IMG/VR virus record: IMGVR_UViG_3300046787_000352
Span: 1 to 64,000 of that record
Length of the DNA stretch: 64,000 nt
Direction: 5' to 3' (one strand)
DNA from: a virus
The position numbers and the translations under genes are program-made. The notes beneath the pieces were generated by a model, which saw nothing but the letters and a program-made list of their open reading frames with translations, had not been told where the DNA came from and ran no database searches. Below, one piece after another: positions 22,814 to 28,813 of the stretch (positions within the stretch are counted from its first letter, which is position 1; each line of letters begins with the position of its first letter).

Positions 22814-23087
22814 CTACTTTCCTTTCTCTCGACACAAGGTCGAGTATGTCCATGCCTGATCGCATGTCAGGTATATGTTGGTCGTTGATACGGTCGCCAC
22901 GCAACACAGTTAAGAAGTAATAGCGCCTGTCTCCACTGCTTGACCAGCGCTGCTCAACGTACCCGAGAGATTCGTTCTGCCTAGTTAAATCAAGCAAGTG
23001 CAGACGCAATGTCTTCACCTCGAACAAACCCTCTGGGTTCTTGGCGCTACTTAATATGGCGGGGGACAGCATCCATTCGTACTCCAT
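22806..23087 (-). CDS. Hypothetical protein (93 aa)
   Basis: ATG 23087 (TGATG with the upstream stop) is preferred over the longer frame. Mixed alpha/beta, with a short beta hairpin SSSGDRRYYFLTVLRGD. No family recognised. Confidence 0.65.
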   Translation of the reverse strand: MEYEWMLSPAILSSAKNPEGLFEVKTLRLHLLDLTRQNESLGYVEQRWSSSGDRRYYFLTVLRGDRINDQHIPDMRSGMDILDLVSRERKVDE

Positions 23088-23512
23088 CACCGCACCCAAT
23101 ATGTGTAGGCACCCCACTCCACGGCGGTGTAGTCAGCCTTGAGGTTGTCGGCTGTCGCCTCCCAGTCAATCACGACATAGGTTGGCATGTTGCGTGGTAT
23201 AGCGCCCAAGTCATCGGTCAGTTGCTCGGCATACTCCGTCCAGTGCTCGTCCAGAATCAACTGCACCCCATGGTGCCAGTCGGAGCAGTATTGCTCGGCC
23301 TCGTTACAGAATTCTTCGAGCGCCTTGTACTCCTCGCCATGCTCGTCGTCCCATGCGTCGAGGTTTTCTTGCGCCGCCTCCTTGTCGTCCTCGGTATCGG
23401 CTTCGTCCACAGCATCGACTAGCGCCGCCCTGTCTGTGGCCATTTCAGTTAGTAGCTCGGCCAGCTCGCGGCTGTCGATGGTGTCGTCACCGTTGTAGTT
23501 TGTGTAACTCAT
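23087..23512 (-). CDS. Hypothetical very acidic protein (141 aa)
   Basis: ATG 23512 with GAGGAGAG upstream. N-terminal 80 residues are rich in Asp/Glu and probably helical; the C-terminus has PTYVVIDWEATADNLKADYT, then GAYTYWVR. Similar C-termini occur in phage orphans, some annotated as anti-restriction proteins; I do not claim that here, although an acidic DNA-mimic would fit the charge. Confidence 0.65.
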   Translation of the reverse strand: MSYTNYNGDDTIDSRELAELLTEMATDRAALVDAVDEADTEDDKEAAQENLDAWDDEHGEEYKALEEFCNEAEQYCSDWHHGVQLILDEHWTEYAEQLTDDLGAIPRNMPTYVVIDWEATADNLKADYTAVEWGAYTYWVR

Positions 23513-23706
23513 GCTGTCTCTCCTCGTGATTGAATGTTTGCTTTGATTAGTACGCCCTGTGCGTACAGGTTGCACGCCTTCTCGAACTCAGGCGTATTGG
23601 GGTTCATGAGCGGCATCGCGGCGGCTAGTAGCTCCATGATGCCCTCGGCTTGGCGCAGTGCCTTGGCACGTTGCTCTGGTGTCTTGATCTGGTTTCTCAT
23701 TGTCAT
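23509..23706 (-). CDS. Hypothetical helical protein (65 aa)
   Basis: ATG 23706 with AGGAGAAAC upstream and the hairpin at 23726 just before it. Sequence is helical throughout (AKALRQAEGIMELLAAAMPL). Unknown function; the leader hairpin suggests controlled translation. Confidence 0.7.
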   Translation of the reverse strand: MTMRNQIKTPEQRAKALRQAEGIMELLAAAMPLMNPNTPEFEKACNLYAQGVLIKANIQSRGETA

Positions 23707-23725
23707 GGTTTCTCCTAAACAAGTT

Positions 23726-23744
23726 GCTACTAGACCGTAGTAGC
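23726..23744 (-). promoter_or_regulatory. Leader hairpin of the 65-aa gene, homologous to 19548-19566
   Basis: On the transcript: GCTACTA-CGGTC-TAGTAGC with CACCGTG immediately 5'. Relative to the MoxR leader, two stem pairs change (C-G to U-A, and G-C to A-U) with pairing kept, while the loop CGGT and the upstream CACCGTG are conserved. It contains the stop codon of the 23730 gene. Confidence 0.55.
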
Positions 23745-24011
23745 CACGGTGGTGGGACAGGGTGTCCCACGGGGTTCTTTCTCGGCATGGCGCACCTCTA
23801 CTTTGGCATAGCGCACGGCGTCCTCGGGTGTGTTGTGTATTCGTGCCATCTTGAGTACCTCGCCATCGGGCCAGTAAATCACTGTGCCCCATGCTCTTTC
23901 TTCCTCTGCGGCTTCGGGGCCTGAGTACCACGGGTAGCGATACACCAGTTGGCACACCACACCACGGTACTCAAACAGGTCGCCCGTGTAGCTGTCTTCG
24001 TCGTGTGTCAT
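23730..24011 (-). CDS. Hypothetical protein, LFExxGxVC family (93 aa)
   Basis: ATG 24011 (ATGA overlap with the upstream stop). Contains DLFEYRGVVCQL and, after a variable part with WY-x-G, NTPEDAVRYAKVEVRHAEK, matching the 24008 protein. The C-terminus (RGTPCPTTVATTV) is encoded by the 19-bp palindrome and the hairpin, so the repeat has become coding sequence. Confidence 0.7.
   Translation of the reverse strand: MTHDEDSYTGDLFEYRGVVCQLVYRYPWYSGPEAAEEERAWGTVIYWPDGEVLKMARIHNTPEDAVRYAKVEVRHAEKEPRGTPCPTTVATTV
23752..23770. repeat. 19-bp palindrome, copy 2
   Basis: GTGGGACA-GGG-TGTCCCAC, perfect arms, in the last codons of the 23730 gene, where it encodes GTPCPT. Confidence 0.9.
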
Positions 24012-24235
24012 CTGTACGCCCCATTCTTTTCTTGGTTGACCATGACCCGCGCCATCTTTATTGCGTCTTCTGGCTTGGTGTACCAGTTCGACTGGTTGTG
24101 GGTGCCGTCCTTGCGATACATCAAGCCCTGATACCACGGCGGTTGGTTAGCACTGGTCTGCGCGGTGCGCAAGGCACACACATAGCCGCTATGCTCGAAC
24201 AGTTCCATCTCGTCTGAATTGAACCTAATACTCAT
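24008..24235 (-). CDS. Hypothetical protein, LFExxGxVC family (75 aa)
   Basis: ATG 24235 with AAGGAGAAGC upstream. Sequence ELFEHSGYVCALRTA, a W-Y-x-G middle, then TKPEDAIKMARVMVNQEKN, aligning with the adjacent 23730 protein. Probably a tandem duplication. Palindrome copy 3 lies just before its ribosome site. Confidence 0.75.
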   Translation of the reverse strand: MSIRFNSDEMELFEHSGYVCALRTAQTSANQPPWYQGLMYRKDGTHNQSNWYTKPEDAIKMARVMVNQEKNGAYR

Positions 24236-24250
24236 TGCTTCTCCTTGTTG

Positions 24251-24269
24251 GTGGGACAGGTTGTCCCAC
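24251..24269. repeat. 19-bp palindrome, copy 3
   Basis: GTGGGACA-GGT-TGTCCCAC between the stop of the 24274 gene and the ribosome binding site of the 24008 gene. Confidence 0.9.
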
Positions 24270-24273
24270 GGGT

Positions 24274-24927
24274 TTAATCCCACAGCTTCGGCACTCTCAG
24301 CTTCCACTGCATCTCTGTGGAGATTGCTCTCCACCGTTCGCCCACGCCAAACCGTTCGTTGGCCTCGACGTAATCTTGCCACCGTGCGCTAGGCGCTCGG
24401 CGTTGTTCTTTCAGGCGCTCCAGTTTTGAGTGGGCGCGGATGGATTCGAGCATCTCTAGGTAGTATTCGAGATGGTCTTTGGTGTTTGGGCACTGGTTGT
24501 ACGCCGCGCGTTGGTTGTGCTTACGTAGCTGGTCTTTCACGGCGGCGATCTCTTTGCCTAGCGGCTCAAGCATTACGTCCCACGACTCACGATATATCTG
24601 GCCCCACCGCTTCGTGATTGCGTCACGCCCTTTGTTTGCTCGGCTTGCTTCGCGCTTCTCGATTTCTCTATCAACAATGTATTGAGAGAGTTCGCCCGAT
24701 TTGACCTTGGCCAGTAGCTCGTCGCGGCGTAGCTTGTCGATGGGCTTTTTCTTGGGCTGACATGATTTGCATCGGCTTGATTCGTACTCAAGGGTGACAG
24801 CTCCCGCGAACCCCCAAGCCTTCGACTGCGCCTTGGTGGCTTTGGCTTTGAATTCAGCGAGGGGTTTGATCGCTTTGCATACGGTGCACATGGCCGCCGC
24901 AGGCAGTGATTCCACGTCAATAGTCAT
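24274..24927 (-). CDS. Zinc-binding hypothetical protein (217 aa)
   Basis: Two Cys pairs, C14-x2-C17 and C53-x2-C56 (CTVCKAIKPLAEF ... RCKSC), form a zinc site like that of zinc-ribbon or HNH-associated phage proteins. The rest is a basic, helical, Arg/Lys/Glu-rich region. It may bind nucleic acid. ATG 24927 with AAGGAGTAAG upstream; it lies directly downstream of the origin-like region. Confidence 0.7.
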   Translation of the reverse strand: MTIDVESLPAAAMCTVCKAIKPLAEFKAKATKAQSKAWGFAGAVTLEYESSRCKSCQPKKKPIDKLRRDELLAKVKSGELSQYIVDREIEKREASRANKGRDAITKRWGQIYRESWDVMLEPLGKEIAAVKDQLRKHNQRAAYNQCPNTKDHLEYYLEMLESIRAHSKLERLKEQRRAPSARWQDYVEANERFGVGERWRAISTEMQWKLRVPKLWD

Positions 24928-25175
24928 ACTTACTCCTTACGTTTTGCCGTGGGATACCCACTAGGCAAGTTGCAGATACCCACTAAAGCCATGGTGGTGG
25001 ACAGTATGGTGGGTGATATTTTGAGCCCCGAGTATACATCGTTTTAGGGGGGGTGTACCCACAAGACCTATCTCGTAGCAAGAACGCTATCGCCAAAAAG
25101 GGTAAAAACCTATTTGTATTAACGCCTAACCACACCCACGTGACCCACTTTATATATATATCTTAATAAATCTAT
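24928..25175. other. Origin-like intergenic region
   Basis: 248 bp without a supportable gene. It holds a 13-bp palindrome GTGGGATACCCAC (24949-24961), one arm of a 27-bp inverted repeat (24976-25002), several GTGGG/CCCAC words, a -10-like GTATACT on the minus strand (near 25030) and one flank of an AT-rich cruciform (25144-25199). Density of palindromes and AT-rich tract suggests a replication origin or a complex regulatory site. Confidence 0.5.
24976..25002 (+). repeat. Left arm of 27-bp inverted repeat
   Basis: Matches the reverse complement of 25254-25280 at 25 of 27 positions. Each arm can also fold on itself (CCACTA with TAGTGG, or with TGGTGG allowing G-U). Confidence 0.8.
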
Positions 25176-25199
25176 TTATATATATATAGGTGTAGTGGG
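25144..25199. repeat. AT-rich cruciform-like palindrome
   Basis: CCCACT (25144-25149) pairs with AGTGGG (25194-25199), and inside these TATATATATA (25151-25160) pairs with TATATATATATA (25177-25188). The loop is AT-rich. It overlaps the last codons of a small gene. Easily melted DNA of this sort is typical of origins. Confidence 0.7.
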
Positions 25200-25313
25200 T
25201 GCTGGGTGTGGGTTCGCTAATATCCATGCGGGTTTGAGGGTGGCCCACCCCTTGTCCACTACTATGGCTTTAGTGGGTATTTCGCCTGTTTCAGGTGGGT
25301 ATGCCTTACCCAT
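25176..25313 (-). CDS. Possible 45-aa protein, perhaps a remnant
   Basis: ATG 25313 has GGAGAAGTC upstream. The product (MGKAYPPETGEIPTKAIVV onward, ending APTTPIYI) has no recognised motif and stops inside the AT-rich palindrome. It could be a real small gene, or the 5' end of a gene broken by the repeat region. Confidence 0.45.
   Translation of the reverse strand: MGKAYPPETGEIPTKAIVVDKGWATLKPAWILANPHPAPTTPIYI
25254..25280 (-). repeat. Right arm of 27-bp inverted repeat
   Basis: Inverted partner of 24976-25002 (25/27). The arms are about 250 bp apart and bracket the AT-rich cruciform. This arm lies within the 45-aa reading frame. Confidence 0.8.
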
Positions 25314-25461
25314 GACTTCTCCAAAACAAGTTGGTGGGACATGGTGTCCCACGGCGTCGATGGTCTGCGATAGCGAGGAGGCGGTGCTCCTCACGCAAGG
25401 CGCGCAAGCGCTCACGATACCAAGCCACATAGACGGGCAGTGTGAGGGGTAGTTGTTTCAT
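25306..25461 (-). CDS. Hypothetical basic protein (51 aa)
   Basis: ATG 25461 overlaps the upstream stop (ATGA). The first 37 residues are an Arg/Leu-rich helix (VYVAWYRERLRALREEHRLL). The C-terminal stretch RGTPCPTNLFWRSHG comes from palindrome copy 4 and its flank, so the natural end of the protein may once have been different. Confidence 0.6.
   Translation of the reverse strand: MKQLPLTLPVYVAWYRERLRALREEHRLLAIADHRRRGTPCPTNLFWRSHG
25334..25352. repeat. 19-bp palindrome, copy 4
   Basis: GTGGGACA-TGG-TGTCCCAC within the 3' end of the 25306 gene and upstream of the 25313 start. Shares its flank (AACTTGTTTTGGAGAAG on the minus strand) with copy 3 and with a half-copy at about 25660-25680. Confidence 0.9.
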
Positions 25462-25652
25462 AGTGCCCCCATCGTGCCGCTGTGGCGGTAGTGTGTGAAG
25501 CCTTGCACCAGCGCCCATGCCTTGGCCATCTTGTACAGCGTGTCGTATTCGTGGCCCTCGAATGTTTTGATTAGCTTGTTGCGGTAGAACAGGTCGAAGG
25601 CGTAGCCTGACGAACCCCATGGGTGATACGTGCTGAGCGTGACGGTTTTCAT
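25458..25652 (-). CDS. Hypothetical protein (64 aa)
   Basis: ATG 25652 with GGAGAAGCC upstream. Begins MKTVTLSTYHPWGSSGYAF and has YDTLYKMAKAWALVQGF. No family recognised. About 120 bp of apparently non-coding DNA, with a degenerate palindrome flank, precede it. Confidence 0.65.
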   Translation of the reverse strand: MKTVTLSTYHPWGSSGYAFDLFYRNKLIKTFEGHEYDTLYKMAKAWALVQGFTHYRHSGTMGAL

Positions 25653-25774
25653 GCTGGCTTCTCCAAAATAGGTTTGTGGGAATAAATGCGCAACGAAGCG
25701 CGGTGGACACGGAATGGAACAGCAGTCAGGCGAGGCGCTCCCGCCCTTCTGCGTAGGTTTTGTAAAACACGTTG

Positions 25775-25793
25775 GTGGGACACGGTGTCCCAC
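25775..25793. repeat. 19-bp palindrome, copy 5
   Basis: GTGGGACA-CGG-TGTCCCAC, 3 nt after the stop of the 25797 gene. Confidence 0.9.
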
Positions 25794-25796
25794 GCA

Positions 25797-26222
25797 TTAC
25801 GCATTGAGTGCTTTGAAGACAGCGGCGGCACGTTTCTTGTCGCCACCACAAGCGGCCAAGAAGGCTTTGAAGGCTTCGCGCTCGGCGGCAGTCACGCGCA
25901 TCTTGGTTGGCTCGGCGCGTGCTCGCTCGGTGGACTTGAAATGCACCATGACGTTGCGCTCCCAAGACTTACGGGCCGAGTCGTTGCGGGTGTCGCGGGT
26001 TGATTCGTCGCCGTCATAGAACACGGCAGAGCCTGCGGCGTTCCATGTGTAGTTGCACTGGTACTTCTTGGCGTGTACCTTGGCCAGTGCCTCTAGTAGC
26101 GTGGGACATGGTGTCCCACCGAGCGCGGCGGCGGCTTGGCTTAGTGCGTCACCGTATGACATGCCAGCCTGCAAGAAGGCTTCGTACTTGGCGGCGATAG
26201 ATTGAATGTTGATTGAAGTCAT
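25797..26222 (-). CDS. Hypothetical first gene of the leftward arm (141 aa)
   Basis: First leftward gene; ATG 26222 with GGAAATATC upstream. A helical, Ala/Lys/Arg-rich protein; residues 35-41 (GGTPCPT) are encoded by an in-frame palindrome (copy 6) between two helices. Its position next to the divergent control region suggests very early expression, for example host take-over. Function unknown. Confidence 0.7.
   Translation of the reverse strand: MTSINIQSIAAKYEAFLQAGMSYGDALSQAAAALGGTPCPTLLEALAKVHAKKYQCNYTWNAAGSAVFYDGDESTRDTRNDSARKSWERNVMVHFKSTERARAEPTKMRVTAAEREAFKAFLAACGGDKKRAAAVFKALNA
26101..26119. repeat. 19-bp palindrome, copy 6 (inside a gene)
   Basis: GTGGGACA-TGG-TGTCCCAC in frame within the 25797 gene; it encodes GTPCPT. 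Confidence 0.9.
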
Positions 26223-26538
26223 GATATTTCCTTTGGTTATGTATCAAGCAGAGAACCATTCCCTACTCGATGCCTCTATTGTATGACAACACGTTTTCAA
26301 AAGGGGTTGACAACACCCAAATCGGCCAGTTCCGAACCCCACCTACCCCCCACATCCCCTTTTTGACGTACCCATGGCCGTCGCGTATGAACACTGTTCC
26401 ACATCGACTTTCAGCAAATTTGTCAAACACTGTCCACTTATAGCCAAAAGTATTACATCAAAAATTTTATAAAAAATTGGCCAGGTTTTTGTCAAATGCC
26501 AGGCGAAAAAAAAGCCCCGGGTTTGATGCCGGGGCTGA
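26223..26538. promoter_or_regulatory. Divergent control region between early and late arms
   Basis: 316 bp without a gene, between the first leftward and first rightward genes. It contains four TTGTCA(A) boxes: two leftward (26284-26292 and 26308-26316, each reading GTGTTGTCA on the minus strand, 24 bp apart) and two rightward (26420-26428 and 26489-26496). Minus-strand TACAAT follows the box at 26284 (a possible -10). Promoters for both arms must lie here, but no clean -35/-10 pair was found, so activation by a phage factor is plausible. Confidence 0.6.
26506..26535 (-). terminator. Leftward intrinsic terminator
   Basis: On the minus strand, GCCCCGG-N8-CCGGGGC is followed by eight T residues: a textbook rho-independent terminator. 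It points leftward and lies just before the late genes, so it would stop antisense transcripts from entering the early control region. Confidence 0.8.
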
Positions 26539-27261
26539 ATGGGTTTTACCCCAGAGGAGAAGCAATGCAGGCAACTGCTTGCCGCACTACCGGAAATGAG
26601 TGTACACTCCGCGCATCGAGGTGACAACAGGAGCCTTCGCTTGTTTGAAGATTTGGTGCAATTTAATCCGGAACCCACACCGTCTGGAAACTTCAAGCCC
26701 ATCGACGAGATGGGGCCAGCTACCGTGCTTGACGCACAGGTGGCTACAGCTGATTGGCTGGAAGAGATCGGCGCGCCTCCCGATGAGGACGCCCACGCAG
26801 AGGCAACGCAAAAGTTGGCCCGGGCTGCGTTCACCGCCATGATTACTGACTCGGACGAGGGCACACAGCGCAAAGCGCTCACCACCCTGAAGACACCCGA
26901 GGCGGTAAGACACATCACCGGCATGCTGGCAGCCTACGACTGGGAATTTGTCGAGCAGGCCAAAGAGCTCCGCGGCTACGCCGTGGCGCAAATCTTCGAA
27001 GAGACCAAACACCCCGACGCCAAGATTCGACTCAAAGCACTTGAGATGCTGGGCAAGGTCACGGAAGTGGCGCTGTTCACGGAACGCGTTGAGGTCAAGA
27101 AGGCTGAGATGAGCGACCACGAGCTCGAGGCCAAGATCAAAGAGAAGCTGAACAAGTTCATGAAGGTCGTGGACGTGGTCGATGTAAGGGACGTGTCAGA
27201 AGACACCCCGGCCGAAGACCCCACCCCCGCACTCCCCAAACCAGAAACGGACGACGAGTGA
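26539..27261 (+). CDS. Terminase small subunit (putative, 240 aa)
   Basis: Assigned mainly by position directly before the large subunit and by its helical build with an acidic C-terminus. Start is uncertain: ATG 26539 lies in the terminator stem; ATG 26596 is an alternative. A better ribosome site (GAGGAGAAGC) serves an out-of-frame 19-codon reading frame from 26565. It would recognise phage DNA for packaging. The stop overlaps the next gene by 4 nt. Confidence 0.65.
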   Translation: MGFTPEEKQCRQLLAALPEMSVHSAHRGDNRSLRLFEDLVQFNPEPTPSGNFKPIDEMGPATVLDAQVATADWLEEIGAPPDEDAHAEATQKLARAAFTAMITDSDEGTQRKALTTLKTPEAVRHITGMLAAYDWEFVEQAKELRGYAVAQIFEETKHPDAKIRLKALEMLGKVTEVALFTERVEVKKAEMSDHELEAKIKEKLNKFMKVVDVVDVRDVSEDTPAEDPTPALPKPETDDE

Positions 27262-28799
27262 ACCTTGACGCCCTGACCACGCTTAGTAAGGAGGAGCTAT
27301 TGGCTCTCCAAAAGGCGTTGCCGACAATGTCGCTCCAAGACAAGATGGAGCTGTTCGACATGTTGGAGGTGCGCGAGAAGCGCGCCAGCCTGGCGGCCGC
27401 CCAAGGGAACATGCTCGGGTTCGCCAACGCCGTCTACCCAGGATTCAAGGTCGGGCCGCACCACAGGAAGCTGGCCAAGATTTTCCAAGACGTGATCGAC
27501 GGCAAGAAGAAGCGCGTCATCATCAACATCGCGCCGCGTATGGGCAAGTCTGAGTTTAGCTCCTACCTGTTCCCAGCGTACTTCCTAGGTAATAACCCTA
27601 ACAAGAAGATCATCATGGGCACGCACACGGCGGGCCTGTCCGAAGACTTCGGTCGACGGATTCGAAACCTGCTCGACTCGGAGGAGTACCGTGAAGTTTT
27701 CCCCAACACGCAGGTGGCGGCCGACCAGAAGGCTGCTGGTAAATGGTCTACAAGCGCTGGCGGTCAGTACTATGCTGCTGGTGTCGGCGGTGCTCTTGCT
27801 GGTCGTGGTGCTGACTTGTTCGTTATTGATGACCCGCACTCGGAACAGGATGTAAAGACAAACTCGCGCCTGGCGTTCGACACGGCGTGGTCGTGGTTCC
27901 AGACTGGCCCCTTGCAGCGTTTGATGCCGGGCGGCGCGATCATAGTCATCATGACGCGGTGGAGTCTGCTGGACCTGACCGGCCGGCTGATCGACTACCA
28001 GATGAAGAACCCGAACGCGATTCCATGGGAGATCGTGGAGCTGCCAGCCATTCTGAACGAGGACACCGAGAACGAGAAATCACTCTGGCCGGAGCAGTGG
28101 CCACTGGCGTCCTTGAAGTCGACGAAGGCTTCGCTGGACCCACAGTATTGGAACGCGCAGTACATGCAGCAGCCCACATCGGACTCAGCTGCCATCGTGT
28201 CGAGAAAGAGCTGGCGCATTTGGGAGAGCGACGAGCCGCCCAAGTGTGAGTACGTCATCCAGAGCTGGGACACGGCCTTTGAAGCCAAGACCCGGTCGGA
28301 CTATTCTGCGTGCACCACGTGGGGCGTCTTCTATAACGAGGAAGAGAATCACACACCGCAGGTCATCTTGCTGGACGCGTTCAAGGACCGCATGGAGTTT
28401 CCTGAGCTCAAGGCCGTGGCGCTGAAACACTACCGCGAGTGGGAGCCAGATGCGTTCGTGGTTGAAAAGAAAGCCGCCGGCGCGCCCCTCATCCAAGAGC
28501 TCAAGAACATGGGCATCTTCGTCCAAGAATTTACACCGAGCCGCGGAAACGATAAGATCGTGCGTATGAACGCAGTGGCTGACTTGTTCTACTCAGGTAA
28601 AGTCTGGGCACCCGACACGCGCTGGGCGCGCGAAGTGATCGAAGAAGTTGCGTCGTTTCCGAACGGCGAGCACGACGACTACGTGGACACGACATCCCAA
28701 GCATTGCTGCGTTTCAGGCAAGGTGGTTTCATTCCGTTGGACTCCGACGAGCGTGACGAACCGACATTCTTCAAACGCAAAACTCACGCGTACTACTAG
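27258..28799 (+). CDS. Terminase large subunit
   Basis: 513 aa, GTG start in GTGA overlapping the previous stop. ATPase: Walker A-like PRMGKSE (93-99) and Walker B LFVIDDPH (187-194). Nuclease: SWDTAF (D338), VVEKKAAG (E403) and EHDDYVD (D473/D474), the three acidic positions of the RNase H-like terminase nuclease. It pumps and cuts DNA during packaging at the portal. Confidence 0.95.
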   Translation: MNLDALTTLSKEELLALQKALPTMSLQDKMELFDMLEVREKRASLAAAQGNMLGFANAVYPGFKVGPHHRKLAKIFQDVIDGKKKRVIINIAPRMGKSEFSSYLFPAYFLGNNPNKKIIMGTHTAGLSEDFGRRIRNLLDSEEYREVFPNTQVAADQKAAGKWSTSAGGQYYAAGVGGALAGRGADLFVIDDPHSEQDVKTNSRLAFDTAWSWFQTGPLQRLMPGGAIIVIMTRWSLLDLTGRLIDYQMKNPNAIPWEIVELPAILNEDTENEKSLWPEQWPLASLKSTKASLDPQYWNAQYMQQPTSDSAAIVSRKSWRIWESDEPPKCEYVIQSWDTAFEAKTRSDYSACTTWGVFYNEEENHTPQVILLDAFKDRMEFPELKAVALKHYREWEPDAFVVEKKAAGAPLIQELKNMGIFVQEFTPSRGNDKIVRMNAVADLFYSGKVWAPDTRWAREVIEEVASFPNGEHDDYVDTTSQALLRFRQGGFIPLDSDERDEPTFFKRKTHAYY

Positions 28800-28813
28800 G
28801 AAAGATTTAGCAC

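Noticed and set aside
24928-25175. tRNA or other structured RNA gene in the origin-like gap
   Set aside because: No cloverleaf with TTCGA-type T-loop was found; the palindromes are simple inverted repeats.
21270-26119. The repeated 19-bp palindromes as a CRISPR array
   Set aside because: Copies are far apart at irregular distances, have no spacers of even length and no cas genes are present.
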